Shown here: piece after piece, positions 15,873 to 25,569 of the stretch
Layout: the number at the start of each line of letters is the position of its first letter
Numbering within the stretch: position 1 is the stretch's first letter
Source: Paenibacillus sp. BSR1-1
Lineage (GTDB): Bacteria; Bacillota; Bacilli; Bacillales; Cytobacillaceae
Length of the DNA: 64,000 nt
Assembly (NCBI RefSeq): GCF_030403775.1
Contig: NZ_JAQMWQ010000001.1
Coordinates: 124,001 to 188,000 of the forward strand
Reading direction: 5' to 3'
Notes under the pieces: generated by a model
Told to the model about the DNA's origin: nothing
What the model saw: the letters and a program-made list of their open reading frames with translations, nothing else
Databases searched by the model: none
Position numbers and translations under genes: made by a program

Positions 15873-15885
15873 AGTTATCCTGGCT
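15861..15885. terminator. Hairpin overlapping the GNAT stop codon
   Basis: AGCCAGGA (15861-15868) pairs with TCCTGGCT (15878-15885). It can end both the plus-strand GNAT transcript and the minus-strand small gene; the T tracts are short. Confidence 0.6.
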
Positions 15886-15889
15886 CCTC

Positions 15890-16090
15890 TTATTCTTCGA
15901 AATATTCCTTAAATGCTTTTGGATTTTTTACATCCTCATTATGATAATATGGATTATTTTCGGTTGGATCCTTCGGGTCAAGATTTGTTTTGATGACTAG
16001 CATGGGCTCTGATGAGCTTTCTGCGATTATTCTGTCATTTAGCTGATTAAAATCAGCTATTTTCTTATTTCCAGGCTGTCTCGGTTCCAT
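15890..16090 (-). CDS. Small hypothetical protein (66 aa)
   Basis: ATG 16090 has an excellent GGAGGTGCAAAA ribosome site. The product is polar, with no Cys and no membrane helix; it contains PKDPTENNPYYHNEDVKNPK and ends EYFEE. It lies between the GNAT gene (convergent) and cotE (same direction), next to spore genes, so a sporulation role is possible, but I do not recognise the family. Confidence 0.65.
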   Translation of the reverse strand: MEPRQPGNKKIADFNQLNDRIIAESSSEPMLVIKTNLDPKDPTENNPYYHNEDVKNPKAFKEYFEE

Positions 16091-16151
16091 TTTTGCACCT
16101 CCTAGAATTAAGGTGCATCCTTTTGCTGGAAAAAATTCACGTATTAAAAAG

Positions 16152-16182
16152 AAAAAAACTAGGAAGTAAAAACCTCCTAGTT
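16152..16182 (-). terminator. Terminator of cotE
   Basis: AACTAGGA (16157-16164) pairs with TCCTAGTT (16175-16182); on the minus strand the stem is followed by a run of eight Ts. It lies just after the cotE stop codon. Confidence 0.8.
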
Positions 16183-16186
16183 CATG

Positions 16187-16729
16187 TTATTCTTCTTCCC
16201 CGCCGACTAAGAAATCTGGATTTAATTCTTCAAATTCCTCGTCGTCAACATCAGGTCCCCAGTCATCGTCATCACATTTATGGCTTTTAGAGACGGCAAC
16301 ACAAATTTTTGTTTCGCCAATCACTTCAACAAGGAATTCCCTTTCCACATGTACAATGATGCGATTGCCATTTGGGGAGATGACTGCTTCCGTACAATTT
16401 GGCTGCTGCAGCACGCGAGCAACAATCTCATTGTCATCCAAGCAGTCATGATCACGGTATTTTAACTTAATGACATCTGTATAAGTTACACGTTCAGTTA
16501 CTACTTCTGTTTTGGTGTTATCGTTAAAAGAGTACCAAACGTTAATGTCATACGAACCGTGTATCTCTACAGTCTTGCCGACTTTCTTCGCGTTGTATTT
16601 ATGGTTGATAATCCAACAGCCAAGGATGCTGGTTGGACTGTGTGCCGGGCTTATTGTATGATTGGACTGGGTAAATTTACGTCCTTTCGCTACGACGGCT
16701 TTTGCAAATATCTCTCTGTAATCTCCCAT
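16187..16729 (-). CDS. cotE: Outer spore coat morphogenetic protein CotE
   Basis: CotE organises the outer coat of the spore. The 180-residue product from ATG 16729 (GAGGAGG 11 nt upstream; family length 181) shows [52 protein letters not shown] and the acidic tail ending in [11 protein letters not shown], matching B. subtilis CotE. An in-frame start at 16759 would add an unsupported ten-residue extension. Its place after miaB-ricA is as in other bacilli. A sigma-K-like promoter is visible upstream, in line with the P2 promoter of B. subtilis cotE. Confidence 0.97.
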   Translation of the reverse strand: MGDYREIFAKAVVAKGRKFTQSNHTISPAHSPTSILGCWIINHKYNAKKVGKTVEIHGSYDINVWYSFNDNTKTEVVTERVTYTDVIKLKYRDHDCLDDNEIVARVLQQPNCTEAVISPNGNRIIVHVEREFLVEVIGETKICVAVSKSHKCDDDDWGPDVDDEEFEELNPDFLVGGEEE

Positions 16730-16761
16730 TTCGCGCGAACCCTCCTCATTCAGTTTCAATT

Positions 16762-16789
16762 CATCCTATGCTAATTTATAGACTAGTGT
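16762..16789 (-). promoter_or_regulatory. Candidate sigma-K promoter of cotE
   Basis: On the minus strand, ACA (16789-16787), 16-nt spacer, then CATAGGATG (16770-16762). It resembles the elements before the gerP-type gene and dpaA in this window. Transcription would start about 26 bases before the cotE start codon. Confidence 0.45.
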
Positions 16790-16888
16790 GATATATAATT
16801 TTGGAAATACTGGTTAAATGTTTAGATATGATTCATTTTATGCGCATTAACTAGGTATGTGCCTTTTTGCCTTGTACTTTAAAAATGG

Positions 16889-16931
16889 TAAAAAAAAATA
16901 GAGCCGGCTTATTATATAAGCCTGGCTCTAT
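16889..16931 (-). terminator. Terminator of the miaB-ricA operon
   Basis: ATAGAGCC (16898-16905) pairs with GGCTCTAT (16924-16931) with a second inner stem GGCTTA/TAAGCC; the minus-strand T tract is nine bases. Confidence 0.85.
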
Positions 16932-16934
16932 TGA

Positions 16935-17387
16935 TTAATGATCGTGATCGCAGTCGTCGTGGCTGCTGCATTCGCCGCCATGTTTCATGCTCGCACCTGT
17001 TTCCCCCATCAATACATTCCCACCAGTGGAAATGATGATTTCGTCGGTTACAGTATTCGAAATGGTCGAAGCAATAATCTGGAGCAATTCATTTACATCC
17101 ATTTGAGATTGCTTAAAGTCCTGAACAACTGGAATTTCATCCAACTCTTGTTCAATAGATGCAATTTTGTCTTCCACCTTTTTCAATGCTTCTGGCTTCC
17201 CATAATGCTGAAGATTTACTGCTTGCTTTTGCAAACCTTTAATATCTGAAATTAATGTTTTAACCTTTGGGTTTTCATGAATTTGTGCTTCTGCCCGTTT
17301 AAAAAAGTCCACTTCTTCTGTTTCTGCAATCATACGTGCTAATTCTGTAGCACGAGCGACGATATCATCTTTCGTATACTTCGCCAA
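16935..17387 (-). CDS. ricA: RicA (YmcA), subunit of the RicAFT (YmcA-YlbF-YaaT) complex
   Basis: 150 residues, mostly helical, with the YlbF/YmcA-family core (EEVDFFKRAEAQI, LISDIKGLQKQAVNLQHYGK). The C-terminus carries CSSHDDCDHDH, cysteines in line with Fe-S cluster binding by the Ric complex. In B. subtilis the complex promotes RNase Y processing of mRNAs and supports competence, sporulation and biofilm formation. The gene starts one base after the miaB stop, so they are cotranscribed; rny itself lies 6 kb upstream in this window. Confidence 0.95.
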   Translation of the reverse strand: MAKYTKDDIVARATELARMIAETEEVDFFKRAEAQIHENPKVKTLISDIKGLQKQAVNLQHYGKPEALKKVEDKIASIEQELDEIPVVQDFKQSQMDVNELLQIIASTISNTVTDEIIISTGGNVLMGETGASMKHGGECSSHDDCDHDH

Positions 17388-17388
17388 C

Positions 17389-18933
17389 TTATTTCACCTC
17401 TGCTGCTTCTAATTCTTCAACCATTTCTCCGTTTAATGACCATGTTTTAGCTTCTGTAATTTTTACCTTGATGATTTTTCCGATAGCTGTTTTAGGAGCT
17501 ACGACGTTAACAAGCTTGTTTCTTGAAGTGTAACCTGCAAGGACATCAGGGTTATTCTTACTTTCGCCTTCGATAAGTACATCAAGAACCTGACCCTCGT
17601 GCTTTTTCATTGCTTCGAGTGAAAGTTCATTTACAAGAGCATTTAAACGCTGTAGCCGCGCTTTCTTCACTTCCATTGGAACATTATCCTCCATTTTGGC
17701 AGCAGGAGTTCCTTCCCGTGGAGAGTAAATAAATGTATAGGCTAATTCATATCCAACTTCTTTATAAAGAGACATCGTTTCTTCAAACTGTTCATCCGTC
17801 TCATTTGGATATCCAACAATAATATCTGTAGTCAAAGCAACATTTGGAATGGCAGCTTTAATCTTTTTAACAAGCTCTAAATATAGCTCTCTTGTGTATT
17901 TACGAGCCATAATTTTTAATACATCTGTTGATCCAGATTGAACTGGTAAATGGATATGATCCATTAAATTTCCGCCCTTAGCAAGAACTTCAATCAAGCG
18001 ATCATCAAAATCACGTGGATGGCTCGTCGTAAAACGAATTCTTGGAATATCAATCTTACGCAATTCATCCATCAAGTCGCCTAAACCATAGTTTATGCCA
18101 TCTAAATCTTTACCATAAGCATTTACGTTTTGACCAAGTAAGGTAACTTCCTGGTAGCCTTGTGCTGCCAGATGGCGCACCTCTTGGATAATTTCCTCTG
18201 GACGACGGCTTCTTTCTTTACCACGTGTATACGGAACAATACAATACGTACAGAATTTATCACAACCGTACATAATGTTAACCCATGCTTTGATATTTCC
18301 GCGGCGGACCTTTGGAAGGTTTTCAATAACGTCTCCTTCCTTAGACCATACTTCAATTACCATTTCCTTTGACATATACGCTTCATGCAAAATATTTGGT
18401 AAGCGGTGAATATTGTGAGTTCCAAAAATCATGTCAACTTGTTGATACGTTTTCAAGATCTTATTAACTACAGATTCTTCTTGAGACATACATCCGCATA
18501 CACCTAGTAGTAAGTCCGGCCTTTCCATTTTCAATGCTTTTAAGTGGCCAAGTTCGCCAAATACTTTGTTTTCCGCATTTTCACGAATAGCACAAGTATT
18601 TAGAAGGATAACATTTGCATCCTCTGTGTTGTCAGTTGGTTCATAGCCTAATGCTAAAAAGATTCCGGCCATAACTTCTGTATCATGCTCGTTCATTTGG
18701 CAGCCATATGTTCTAATATAGAACTTTCTGCCTTCACCCATTCCTTTGAATTCCTCAGGAATAGCAAAATCATTATGATATTTAACTTCTTCTTTACCAC
18801 GTTTTTTTGCATCTTTTAAAGAAGGTGCGGTAATGACTTGCTCAAAGTATTTGCTGTAGTCCTTGGCGGATTTTTTGTCCGAAGAATTAGCAGCTGCTAC
18901 TTGCTGACCTTCTAATCGTTGCTTTTCATTCAT
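17389..18933 (-). CDS. miaB: tRNA-2-methylthio-N6-dimethylallyladenosine synthase MiaB
   Basis: 514 residues. N-terminal methylthiotransferase domain with [20 protein letters not shown] and GVCGCMSQE (three Fe-S cysteines), radical SAM motif Cys-x3-Cys-x2-Cys in [17 protein letters not shown], and a C-terminal TRAM domain ([13 protein letters not shown]). It methylthiolates i6A37 in tRNA. The first ~65 residues are the extra N-terminal arm usual in Bacillus MiaB. Ribosome site AAAGGGGT precedes ATG 18933. Confidence 0.97.
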   Translation of the reverse strand: MNEKQRLEGQQVAAANSSDKKSAKDYSKYFEQVITAPSLKDAKKRGKEEVKYHNDFAIPEEFKGMGEGRKFYIRTYGCQMNEHDTEVMAGIFLALGYEPTDNTEDANVILLNTCAIRENAENKVFGELGHLKALKMERPDLLLGVCGCMSQEESVVNKILKTYQQVDMIFGTHNIHRLPNILHEAYMSKEMVIEVWSKEGDVIENLPKVRRGNIKAWVNIMYGCDKFCTYCIVPYTRGKERSRRPEEIIQEVRHLAAQGYQEVTLLGQNVNAYGKDLDGINYGLGDLMDELRKIDIPRIRFTTSHPRDFDDRLIEVLAKGGNLMDHIHLPVQSGSTDVLKIMARKYTRELYLELVKKIKAAIPNVALTTDIIVGYPNETDEQFEETMSLYKEVGYELAYTFIYSPREGTPAAKMEDNVPMEVKKARLQRLNALVNELSLEAMKKHEGQVLDVLIEGESKNNPDVLAGYTSRNKLVNVVAPKTAIGKIIKVKITEAKTWSLNGEMVEELEAAEVK

Positions 18934-19238
18934 GTGTAAAGACCCCTTTCATTTAAAAATAAAATACGTCTATAAGATTATTGTTTGTCATTATTTACCT
19001 GTGCTATAAAGATAGGATGCCGATTGCTCTATCTGCACATTATTATAGTATAAAGGTTTACAAGACTGAAAACAATAGCAATCCCTGTAAACACGCTGAT
19101 ATATAGACAATTATGTATTTAAAATAACGCCGCCAAATAATAATGATAATGGAAAATTTACACGTTATATGTGATGTTTTTCACTTAATTAATAAAAAAA
19201 ATCCCGAGAAATACATTTTCCCGGGATTTTCATAATTA
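18934..19238 (-). promoter_or_regulatory. miaB upstream region and korB terminator
   Basis: 305 bases without a gene. Near korB, 19199-19230 holds a hairpin AAATCCCG.../CGGGATTTT with an A/T tract on both sides, the korAB terminator. About 110-130 bases before miaB the minus strand has TATAAT (near 19037-19042) with a poor -35 (TTTCAG at about 18 bp), a plausible sigma-A promoter for miaB-ricA. Nothing else recognised. Confidence 0.5.
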
Positions 19239-20105
19239 TTACATAAATTCTGCAACTAATTTATCGAAGTGTGCTTGATCAAGATTTAATTCTGCATCCA
19301 CTAACGGAGCTTCTGAGTATCCAGTTAGTAATTCTTGATAAGATGGACGCTCTGTGTTTTGGTAAATGAGCCCAGTAACTAAGCCGTTATGCTTCATTAA
19401 TGTCTGCATTGCCATTTCACGGTTTGATGCATCATATCCCTCAACATCACTTAACTTTGTTAAGTTTTCTTTAAACCAGTCGTAGGTGTTTACTTTATTA
19501 TAGGTTACACAAGGGCTGAATACATTGATTAATGAGAAGCCTTTGTGATTAATCCCCGCTTCAATTAATGCTGTTAGGTCTTTTAAATCAGTAGAGAAAC
19601 TTTGTGCAACAAAGGTTGCCCCAACTGTTAAAGCCAATTCCATTGGTGAAATGGATTGTTCGATCGATCCCATCGGAGTAGATTTTGTTTTAAATCCAAC
19701 TGCCGAACGTGGAGATGTTTGTCCTTTTGTTAAGCCATAAATTTGGTTATCCATAACAATGTAAGTAATGTCAATGTTACGGCGAATGGCATGAACGGTA
19801 TGAGCCATACCAATTGCATAACCGTCACCGTCACCACCGGAAGCGATAACTGTTAAATCACGATTGGCCATTTTAACACCTTGGGCAATCGGTAGTGAAC
19901 GGCCATGGATTCCATGGAAACCGTAAGCATTAATATAACCAGAGATACGACCAGAACAGCCAATTCCTGAAATGACGGCTAAATTTTCCGGTACTAGACC
20001 AACATTTGCCGCCGCACGTTGCATTGCAGCCTGTACAGAGAAGTCGCCACAGCCGGGACACCAGTTCGGTTTTACATCATTTCTAAAGTCTTTAAAAGTG
20101 GCCAT
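19239..20105 (-). CDS. korB: 2-oxoacid:ferredoxin oxidoreductase, beta subunit
   Basis: 288 residues. NWCPGCGDF near the N-terminus, the thiamine diphosphate motif SGGDGDGYAIGMAHTVHAIR (about 89-108), and MDNQIYGLTKGQTSPRS. It works with KorA to decarboxylate a 2-oxoacid (2-oxoglutarate or pyruvate) with CoA and ferredoxin. The gene starts directly at the korA stop (no gap), so it is one operon. korAB next to miaB is usual in many bacilli but absent from B. subtilis. Confidence 0.95.
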   Translation of the reverse strand: MATFKDFRNDVKPNWCPGCGDFSVQAAMQRAAANVGLVPENLAVISGIGCSGRISGYINAYGFHGIHGRSLPIAQGVKMANRDLTVIASGGDGDGYAIGMAHTVHAIRRNIDITYIVMDNQIYGLTKGQTSPRSAVGFKTKSTPMGSIEQSISPMELALTVGATFVAQSFSTDLKDLTALIEAGINHKGFSLINVFSPCVTYNKVNTYDWFKENLTKLSDVEGYDASNREMAMQTLMKHNGLVTGLIYQNTERPSYQELLTGYSEAPLVDAELNLDQAHFDKLVAEFM

Positions 20106-21842
20106 TTAGAACAACTCCTTACATTTTGAATGAACTTCGTGAGGCAAAAATGGATTCCCATCATATTTTAAGAATTTATTAATTTTTTCTGCATGACCAA
20201 TATTCATTTTCATGATATTTGCTAACTGTCCAGTCGCATTGTTTTCCACAACAATCACTTTTTTGGCAGAACGAACAAGTGGAAGCACTTCGTCTGAAGG
20301 GAATGGATGAATTAAACGAATTTGAGCATGGTTTACTTTCAATCCATCTTTTTCTAAGCGTCCCATCGCTTCTTCGATCACACCGCGTGTTGAGTTAAAC
20401 CCAACGATTAACAGATCTGCATCCTCGTGTGGCGCATTTTTATAAACAGGTGTGTTAAAACGAATATTTTCAACCTTACGGAAACGTTTATCCATTTGAG
20501 CATTACGGTTTGTTGCAGATTCAGATGGTTTTCCTGTTTCAGCGTGCTCAACTCCAGTAACATGGTGAATACCATTTTTCATACCTGGGATTGTTCGTGG
20601 AGAAACACCATCTGCTGTAACTTCATAACGCTTGAAATAACCTTTGTTTTCAATTTCAGGAAGTTCTTCACTTACGAGCTTACCGCGTCTAATTTCTACT
20701 TTAGACATATCAAGCGGTTCAACTGTTTGCTTTCCTAATGATAATTGAAGGTCAGATAAAACGATGACTGGGCATTGATATTCTTCTGCAAGATTAAACG
20801 CTTCTGCAGTATCATAGAACGCCTCTTGAACAGTACTTGGAGCCATAACGATTTTCGGAATTTCACCATGTGTACCATAAATCATTGCCATTAAATCTGA
20901 TTGTTCTTGTTTTGTCGGAAGCCCTGTTGATGGACCGCCACGTTGAGTGTCCACAATAACAAGCGGAGTTTCTGTAATACCAGCTAGTCCAATTGCTTCC
21001 ATTTTCAATGATAATCCAGGACCTGAAGAAGCAGTAAGAGCACGTACCCCACCGTAGCTTGCTCCAATTGTCATAGTAGCAGCTGCGATTTCATCTTCTG
21101 TCTGGATAACTGTACCGCCAACAGCAGGTAATTTCTTAATAAGATATTCCATGATATCTGATGCAGGTGTAATAGGATATGCAGCCATGAAACGGCATCC
21201 AGCAGCCATCGCGCCTAATGCAATCGCATCATTTCCAATCATAAACATACGATGTTTACCATCTGCTTTTTCAAGTACCATTGTTGGAACATTTGCATCC
21301 ATTTTTTCTTTCATATAATCAAAGCCCGCTTTGATGGCATCCATGTTTTTCGCAACAACTTGATCGCCCTTTTTGCCAAAAATCTCGCGAACTACTACTT
21401 CAAATACATGAATATCCAGGTCTAATACTGCAGATGTTGCACCAATAGCAACCATGTTCTTCATTAAAGAAGTCCCTAGCTGAGTAGCAATCTCTGTAAA
21501 TGGAACCGCATACATGGATGCTTCAGTATCTTCAGGCTTTTTTGGATCAAATTTTGCATCAGCAAGGATAACACCTTTACTGTGAAGTTCTTTGTAATTT
21601 AAATCAATTGTTTCTTGGTCAAACGCGACAAGGATATCAAGATCGTCAGAAATAGAACGAACCTCTGTTGTGCTCACGCGAATCTTATTGTTTGTATGGC
21701 CGCCTTTGATACGAGATGAAAAGTGACGATAACCATACAAGTAATATCCCAGGCGATTCAGTGCGATTGCAAAGATTTCCCCAGTACTTTCAATACCTTC
21801 CCCTTGTTGTCCGCCAACTTTCCACGAAAGTTGATTGATCAT
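20106..21842 (-). CDS. korA: 2-oxoacid:ferredoxin oxidoreductase, alpha subunit (gamma-alpha fusion)
   Basis: 578 residues. Residues 1-~185 are the gamma domain (WKVGGQQGEGIESTG, SSRIKGGHT), the rest the alpha domain (AAYPITPASDIMEYL, GASYGGVRALTASSGPGLSLK, VDTQRGGPSTGLPTKQEQSDL) with a C-terminal transketolase-like part (EDADLLIVGFNSTRG). This is the fused form found in aerobic bacilli. AAAGGGGTG precedes ATG 21842. It gives the cell a ferredoxin-linked alternative to the 2-oxoacid dehydrogenases. Confidence 0.95.
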   Translation of the reverse strand: MINQLSWKVGGQQGEGIESTGEIFAIALNRLGYYLYGYRHFSSRIKGGHTNNKIRVSTTEVRSISDDLDILVAFDQETIDLNYKELHSKGVILADAKFDPKKPEDTEASMYAVPFTEIATQLGTSLMKNMVAIGATSAVLDLDIHVFEVVVREIFGKKGDQVVAKNMDAIKAGFDYMKEKMDANVPTMVLEKADGKHRMFMIGNDAIALGAMAAGCRFMAAYPITPASDIMEYLIKKLPAVGGTVIQTEDEIAAATMTIGASYGGVRALTASSGPGLSLKMEAIGLAGITETPLVIVDTQRGGPSTGLPTKQEQSDLMAMIYGTHGEIPKIVMAPSTVQEAFYDTAEAFNLAEEYQCPVIVLSDLQLSLGKQTVEPLDMSKVEIRRGKLVSEELPEIENKGYFKRYEVTADGVSPRTIPGMKNGIHHVTGVEHAETGKPSESATNRNAQMDKRFRKVENIRFNTPVYKNAPHEDADLLIVGFNSTRGVIEEAMGRLEKDGLKVNHAQIRLIHPFPSDEVLPLVRSAKKVIVVENNATGQLANIMKMNIGHAEKINKFLKYDGNPFLPHEVHSKCKELF

Positions 21843-22280
21843 GACTTACACCCCTTTGGATATGTAAAAAATAAGTAATTAAACATTAATAGTGTAGCAC
21901 TTTTCCGAGTAAATCACTAGAATTTTGTTATTTTAATGCTTTAAAGACTTAAAATCTAGAAAAATGGATACGTACTAAACGCTTTCAATTCTAGACCTAT
22001 GGACTCAAAATTGCAACCCTTTCAAGCGAAATATTGTCAAAACTATGTATATTTTTTTATTATTTCAACTTTGATATTTACTACAACCTTAGTCAAATAA
22101 TTAACAACAGTTCAATCCTCTTTTTTTATGCAGTTTTTCGATTATATCCACTTCTTAAGCTACATTCCAATGGATATTCCAATCCCTCGTTGTACTATAT
22201 CAAAATAATATTTTTAAAATTGTAATAAAAAAGTATCAAAGCAAAAAATTAGTATCCATTTTTGTAAAAAACTGTAAAAT
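21843..22280. other. korA upstream region with a cre-like site; otherwise empty
   Basis: About 440 AT-rich bases. At 21974-21988 the minus strand reads TTGAAAGCGTTTAGT, matching the CcpA cre pattern in its left half and centre, with a mismatch in the right half; it is about 130 bases before korA. A plus-strand frame at 22034-22225 has no ribosome site and is not accepted. No RNA structure recognised. Confidence 0.35.
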
Positions 22281-22310
22281 AAAAAACCTGCTGGATGTAA
22301 CCCAGACAGG
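22281..22310 (-). terminator. Terminator of spoVS
   Basis: CCTGCTGG pairs with CCAGACAGG (one bulge) and is followed on the minus strand by six Ts (A tract 22281-22286). Confidence 0.75.
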
Positions 22311-22361
22311 CTTAGGTAATGGTGCTTCGTTTTCTCCGCGTTTTGTATACTGAACTTCCTT

Positions 22362-22622
22362 TTAACGCGGCTCCACAATTAACTTTATAGCTGTGCGTTC
22401 TTCCCCGTCAATCAAAATATCGGTAAACGCAGGGACACAGATCAAATCAACTCCGCTAGGTGCTACAAATCCTCGAGCAATGGCTACTGCCTTTACGGCT
22501 TGATTTAATGCACCCGCACCAATGGCCTGTATTTCCGCTGCACCTCTTTCACGCAGAACTCCGGCAAGTGCACCAGCTACAGAATTAGGATTAGATTTTG
22601 CTGAAACTTTTAATATTTCCAT
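22362..22622 (-). CDS. spoVS: Stage V sporulation protein S
   Basis: 86 residues, essentially the full family sequence: SAKSNPNSVAGALAGVLRE, the AIGAGALNQAVKAVAIARGF core and a DGEERTAIKLIVEP end. SpoVS is a small Alba-fold DNA/RNA-binding-type protein needed for late sporulation. AGGGGGAG lies upstream of the ATG. A sigma-H-type promoter is visible about 80 bases upstream, as known for B. subtilis spoVS. Confidence 0.97.
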   Translation of the reverse strand: MEILKVSAKSNPNSVAGALAGVLRERGAAEIQAIGAGALNQAVKAVAIARGFVAPSGVDLICVPAFTDILIDGEERTAIKLIVEPR

Positions 22623-22703
22623 CCCTAGCTCCCCCTTGTAAAATCCCGATCCCGCATGAGCAGTTTCATGAACAAATCAGGTATATAGCATTCCACTGCT
22701 ACT

Positions 22704-22733
22704 ATATTCAATTAGAAATTGACATATTCCGGC
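22704..22733 (-). promoter_or_regulatory. Candidate sigma-H promoter of spoVS
   Basis: Minus strand: GCCGGAATA (22733-22725), 12-nt spacer, ATTGAATAT (22712-22704). The -10 fits RNNGAATWW fully; the -35 fits RNAGGAWWW with one mismatch. Confidence 0.6.
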
Positions 22734-22751
22734 TTGGACGATAAAAAGGAA

Positions 22752-22783
22752 AATAAAAAGAGCAAATCTGCTGATTTGCTCTT
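22752..22783 (-). terminator. Terminator of rny-ymdB
   Basis: AAGAGCAAATC (22759-22769) pairs with GATTTGCTCTT (22773-22783), a 3-nt loop, overlapping the ymdB stop codon; A/T tract follows on the minus strand. Confidence 0.75.
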
Positions 22784-23579
22784 AAGAATAAAATGGATGA
22801 TCATCATTTATTAGAATTGGTTGAATCTTTTTAGCAAGACCTGTTTTTCGGTCTAAATCAATTAATACGGCACTAAGCTGGTTTCTTCCCCCGGAAGGCA
22901 CTTCAAACCGAACTGGAAGGCTGGTCAGGAAGCGTTTAAGGACGGCTTCTTTTTCCACCCCTAAAATACCGTCATATGGGCCAGTCATGCCCACATCTGT
23001 TAAATAGGCCGTTCCCCCTGGCAAGATACGATTATCAGCTGTCTGGACATGTGTGTGGGTTCCCACAACTGCAGATACCCTTCCATCTAAGTACCAGCCC
23101 ATTGCCTGTTTCTCGCTTGTTACTTCCGCATGAAAATCCACAAATATAAAGGGAGTTCTTGCTTTTGCAAGGGTAACGAGTTCATCTGCTTTTTGGAAGG
23201 GACAATCAATAGGATTCATGAAGGTGCGTCCCTGCAGATTAATGATCGCCACTTCTAACTCATTGATTTTTAGAAAAACAATACCTTTCCCAGGTGTATC
23301 TTTAGGAAAGTTTGCCGGCCGTACCAAATATTTGGCTGTATCAATAAACTCAAAAATTTCCCGATTATCCCAGGCATGGTTTCCCAATGTTACAGCCTGA
23401 GCACCTTGTTCTAAAAACTGACGGTAAATTTTTTCCGTAATCCCTTTTCCACCTGCTGCATTTTCGCCATTGATAATCGTTAAATGTGGACGATATTTTT
23501 CTTTAAGCTTTGGCAAGTACTCCTTCACCATATCTCTTCCAGGTGAACCGACAACATCACCGATAAATAATAAATTCAT
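22782..23579 (-). CDS. ymdB: Metallophosphodiesterase YmdB
   Basis: 265 residues from ATG 23579 (AAAGGGC upstream); the in-frame start at 23627 would add 16 unsupported residues. The metal-site motifs are GDVVGSPGRDMV, NGENAAGG, GNHAWDN and GTHTHVQTAD. B. subtilis YmdB (264 aa) hydrolyses 2',3'-cyclic nucleotides and influences biofilm and nanotube formation. It lies 110 bases after rny, with the rny hairpin between them. Confidence 0.95.
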   Translation of the reverse strand: MNLLFIGDVVGSPGRDMVKEYLPKLKEKYRPHLTIINGENAAGGKGITEKIYRQFLEQGAQAVTLGNHAWDNREIFEFIDTAKYLVRPANFPKDTPGKGIVFLKINELEVAIINLQGRTFMNPIDCPFQKADELVTLAKARTPFIFVDFHAEVTSEKQAMGWYLDGRVSAVVGTHTHVQTADNRILPGGTAYLTDVGMTGPYDGILGVEKEAVLKRFLTSLPVRFEVPSGGRNQLSAVLIDLDRKTGLAKKIQPILINDDHPFYS

Positions 23580-23664
23580 GTTATTGCCCTTTCGTAAATA
23601 AAAATAGTAATGATTAAATTGTATCACAGTTGCCCAGTATTTAATCGCATAAGAGTCCTCAAAA

Positions 23665-23694
23665 AATAAAGCGGTGCATGCGCACCGCTTTATT
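23665..23694. terminator. Hairpin between rny and ymdB
   Basis: AATAAAGCGGTGC (23665-23677) pairs perfectly with GCACCGCTTTATT (23682-23694), 4-nt loop, overlapping the rny stop; A/T tracts on both sides. Confidence 0.8.
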
Positions 23695-25249
23695 TTGCAT
23701 ATTCTACAGCCCGTGTTTCACGGATAACTGTAACTTTAATATGTCCTGGATAATCGAGCTCTTCTTCGATTCGCTTGCGAATATCACGTGCAAGGCGATG
23801 TGCTGCAAGATCGTCAATTGTATCTGGTCTGACGATAATCCGCACTTCACGGCCTGCCTGAATAGCAAAGGATTTCTCAACACCTTCATAGGATTCTGAA
23901 ATCTCTTCAAGCTTTTCAAGACGACGAATATAGTTTTCAAGCGTTTCACTACGAGCACCTGGTCTTGCAGCTGATAAGGCATCAGCAGCAGCAACTAAAA
24001 CCGCAATGGTTGAAGTTGGCTCTGTATCACCATGATGTGAAGCAATACTGTTGATAACTACAGGATGTTCCTTGTATTTCGTTGCAAGTTCTACTCCTAT
24101 CTCAACATGGCTTCCTTCCACTTCATGGTCAATTGCTTTACCGATATCATGAAGCAATCCCGCACGTCTAGCTAATGTTTCATCTTGACCAAGTTCAGCG
24201 GCAAGCAACCCGGAAAGCTGTGCCACTTCCATGGAATGCTTTAACACATTTTGACCGTAGCTTGTACGGAACTTTAAGCGGCCAAGAATTTTAATAAGAT
24301 CTGGATGGAGTCCATGAACACCCACTTCAAATGTGGTTTGTTCACCCACTTCACGGATATACTCATCCACTTCGCGACGAGACTTCTCAACCATTTCCTC
24401 AATTCTTGCAGGGTGGATACGGCCATCTTGTACAAGCTTTTCAAGTGCTAAGCGGGCCGTTTCACGACGAATAGGATCAAATCCTGATAGAATTACAGCT
24501 TCAGGAGTATCGTCAATGATTAAATCAATTCCTGTTAATGTTTCAAGTGTACGGATGTTTCGACCTTCACGGCCAATGATACGGCCTTTCATTTCATCAT
24601 TTGGAAGGTTGACGACAGAGACTGTCGTTTCCGCAACATGGTCAGCAGCGCAACGTTGGATTGCTAACGAAAGGATTTCCTTCGCTTTTTTATCAGCTTC
24701 CTCTTTTGCACGATTTTCGCTTTCCTTGATCATAACCGCAGTTTCAACGGATAGTTCTTGTTCCATGCGGTCTATTATGATCGACTTAGCTTCTTCGCGA
24801 GTTAAGCTCGAAATTCGTTCAAGTTCTGTTTGTTGTGTTCGTACCAACTCGTCCACTTTGCTTTCCATCTCTTCAATATGCTGTTGTCTTTGGTTTAGAG
24901 AATCATCCTTCTTTTCTAATAGAATTTCACGCTTATTTAACGCTTCATCCTTTCGATCTAAATTCTCTTCTCTTTGCAGTAAACGGTTTTCTTGTTTTTG
25001 CAGTTCATTTCTTCGTTCACGAACCTCACGCTCCGCTTCAGTTCGAAGCTTGTGAATTTCATCCTTTGCCTCTAACAGGGCTTCCTTTTTTAATGAATCA
25101 GCATCACGTTTCGCATCTTCAAGAATCTGCTCTGCAGCATTCTTTGCTCCTGCTATTTTTGCTTCAGCAATGGATCTACGAATAAAATAGCCAACAACGG
25201 CACCGACGATAAGGCCAAGCAAAATGGAGATGATAGTAATTGGTTCCAT
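23690..25249 (-). CDS. rny: Ribonuclease Y
   Basis: 519 residues. N-terminal membrane helix (about 4-24), a long charged coiled coil (about 25-190), a KH domain ([21 protein letters not shown]) and an HD domain with [12 protein letters not shown]. This membrane-anchored endonuclease starts decay of many mRNAs. The coiled coil explains the long antisense open frame on the plus strand. Good spacing from GAGGTG upstream of ATG 25249. Confidence 0.97.
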   Translation of the reverse strand: MEPITIISILLGLIVGAVVGYFIRRSIAEAKIAGAKNAAEQILEDAKRDADSLKKEALLEAKDEIHKLRTEAEREVRERRNELQKQENRLLQREENLDRKDEALNKREILLEKKDDSLNQRQQHIEEMESKVDELVRTQQTELERISSLTREEAKSIIIDRMEQELSVETAVMIKESENRAKEEADKKAKEILSLAIQRCAADHVAETTVSVVNLPNDEMKGRIIGREGRNIRTLETLTGIDLIIDDTPEAVILSGFDPIRRETARLALEKLVQDGRIHPARIEEMVEKSRREVDEYIREVGEQTTFEVGVHGLHPDLIKILGRLKFRTSYGQNVLKHSMEVAQLSGLLAAELGQDETLARRAGLLHDIGKAIDHEVEGSHVEIGVELATKYKEHPVVINSIASHHGDTEPTSTIAVLVAAADALSAARPGARSETLENYIRRLEKLEEISESYEGVEKSFAIQAGREVRIIVRPDTIDDLAAHRLARDIRKRIEEELDYPGHIKVTVIRETRAVEYAK

Positions 25250-25533
25250 CGTTACACCTCCTCTTGCTATGAACTTTTGTTACATTTTTTAAGTGTCGGC
25301 ATGTACATTGTTTAGACTCAACATACAGCAAGCACTAAGGCTTTTCGAATTGTCATATTTCCAAAAATGTAAAATATACATGTTAATTGTAATTGTGGGA
25401 ATATACATTGTCAAGGTTTTGTCCAAATAGCTTTTTGAAATATTTCGAATTCGACATCTCTTCTTCAATTTTATTGCTTGGGATTGTGTTCATAATAATT
25501 AGTTTTTATGTATTTTTATCCACTTTGTTTAAA
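25250..25533. other. Spacer between recA terminator and rny; promoter region of rny
   Basis: About 280 AT-rich bases. I see no conserved RNA and no supported gene; a plus-strand 62-codon frame from 25393 begins with TTG, lacks a ribosome site and runs into the recA 3' end. The rny promoter should lie here, but no clear -35/-10 pair stands out. Confidence 0.4.
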
Positions 25534-25565
25534 AAGAGCAAAACCCTTTTCTGGGCTTTGCTCTT
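25534..25565 (-). terminator. Terminator of recA
   Basis: AAGAGCAAAACCC pairs with GGGCTTTGCTCTT (one mismatch), with A/T tracts on both sides, 5 bases after the recA stop. Confidence 0.85.
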
Positions 25566-25569
25566 CATT

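Noticed and set aside
22034..22225. 63-codon plus-strand frame upstream of korA
   Set aside because: Starts with TTG without a ribosome site, composition (Tyr/Phe/Ile/Asn) is that of random AT-rich DNA.
24333..25055. 240-codon plus-strand frame
   Set aside because: Antisense to the charged coiled coil of RNase Y; Ser/Arg-rich composition is what that codon pattern gives in reverse.
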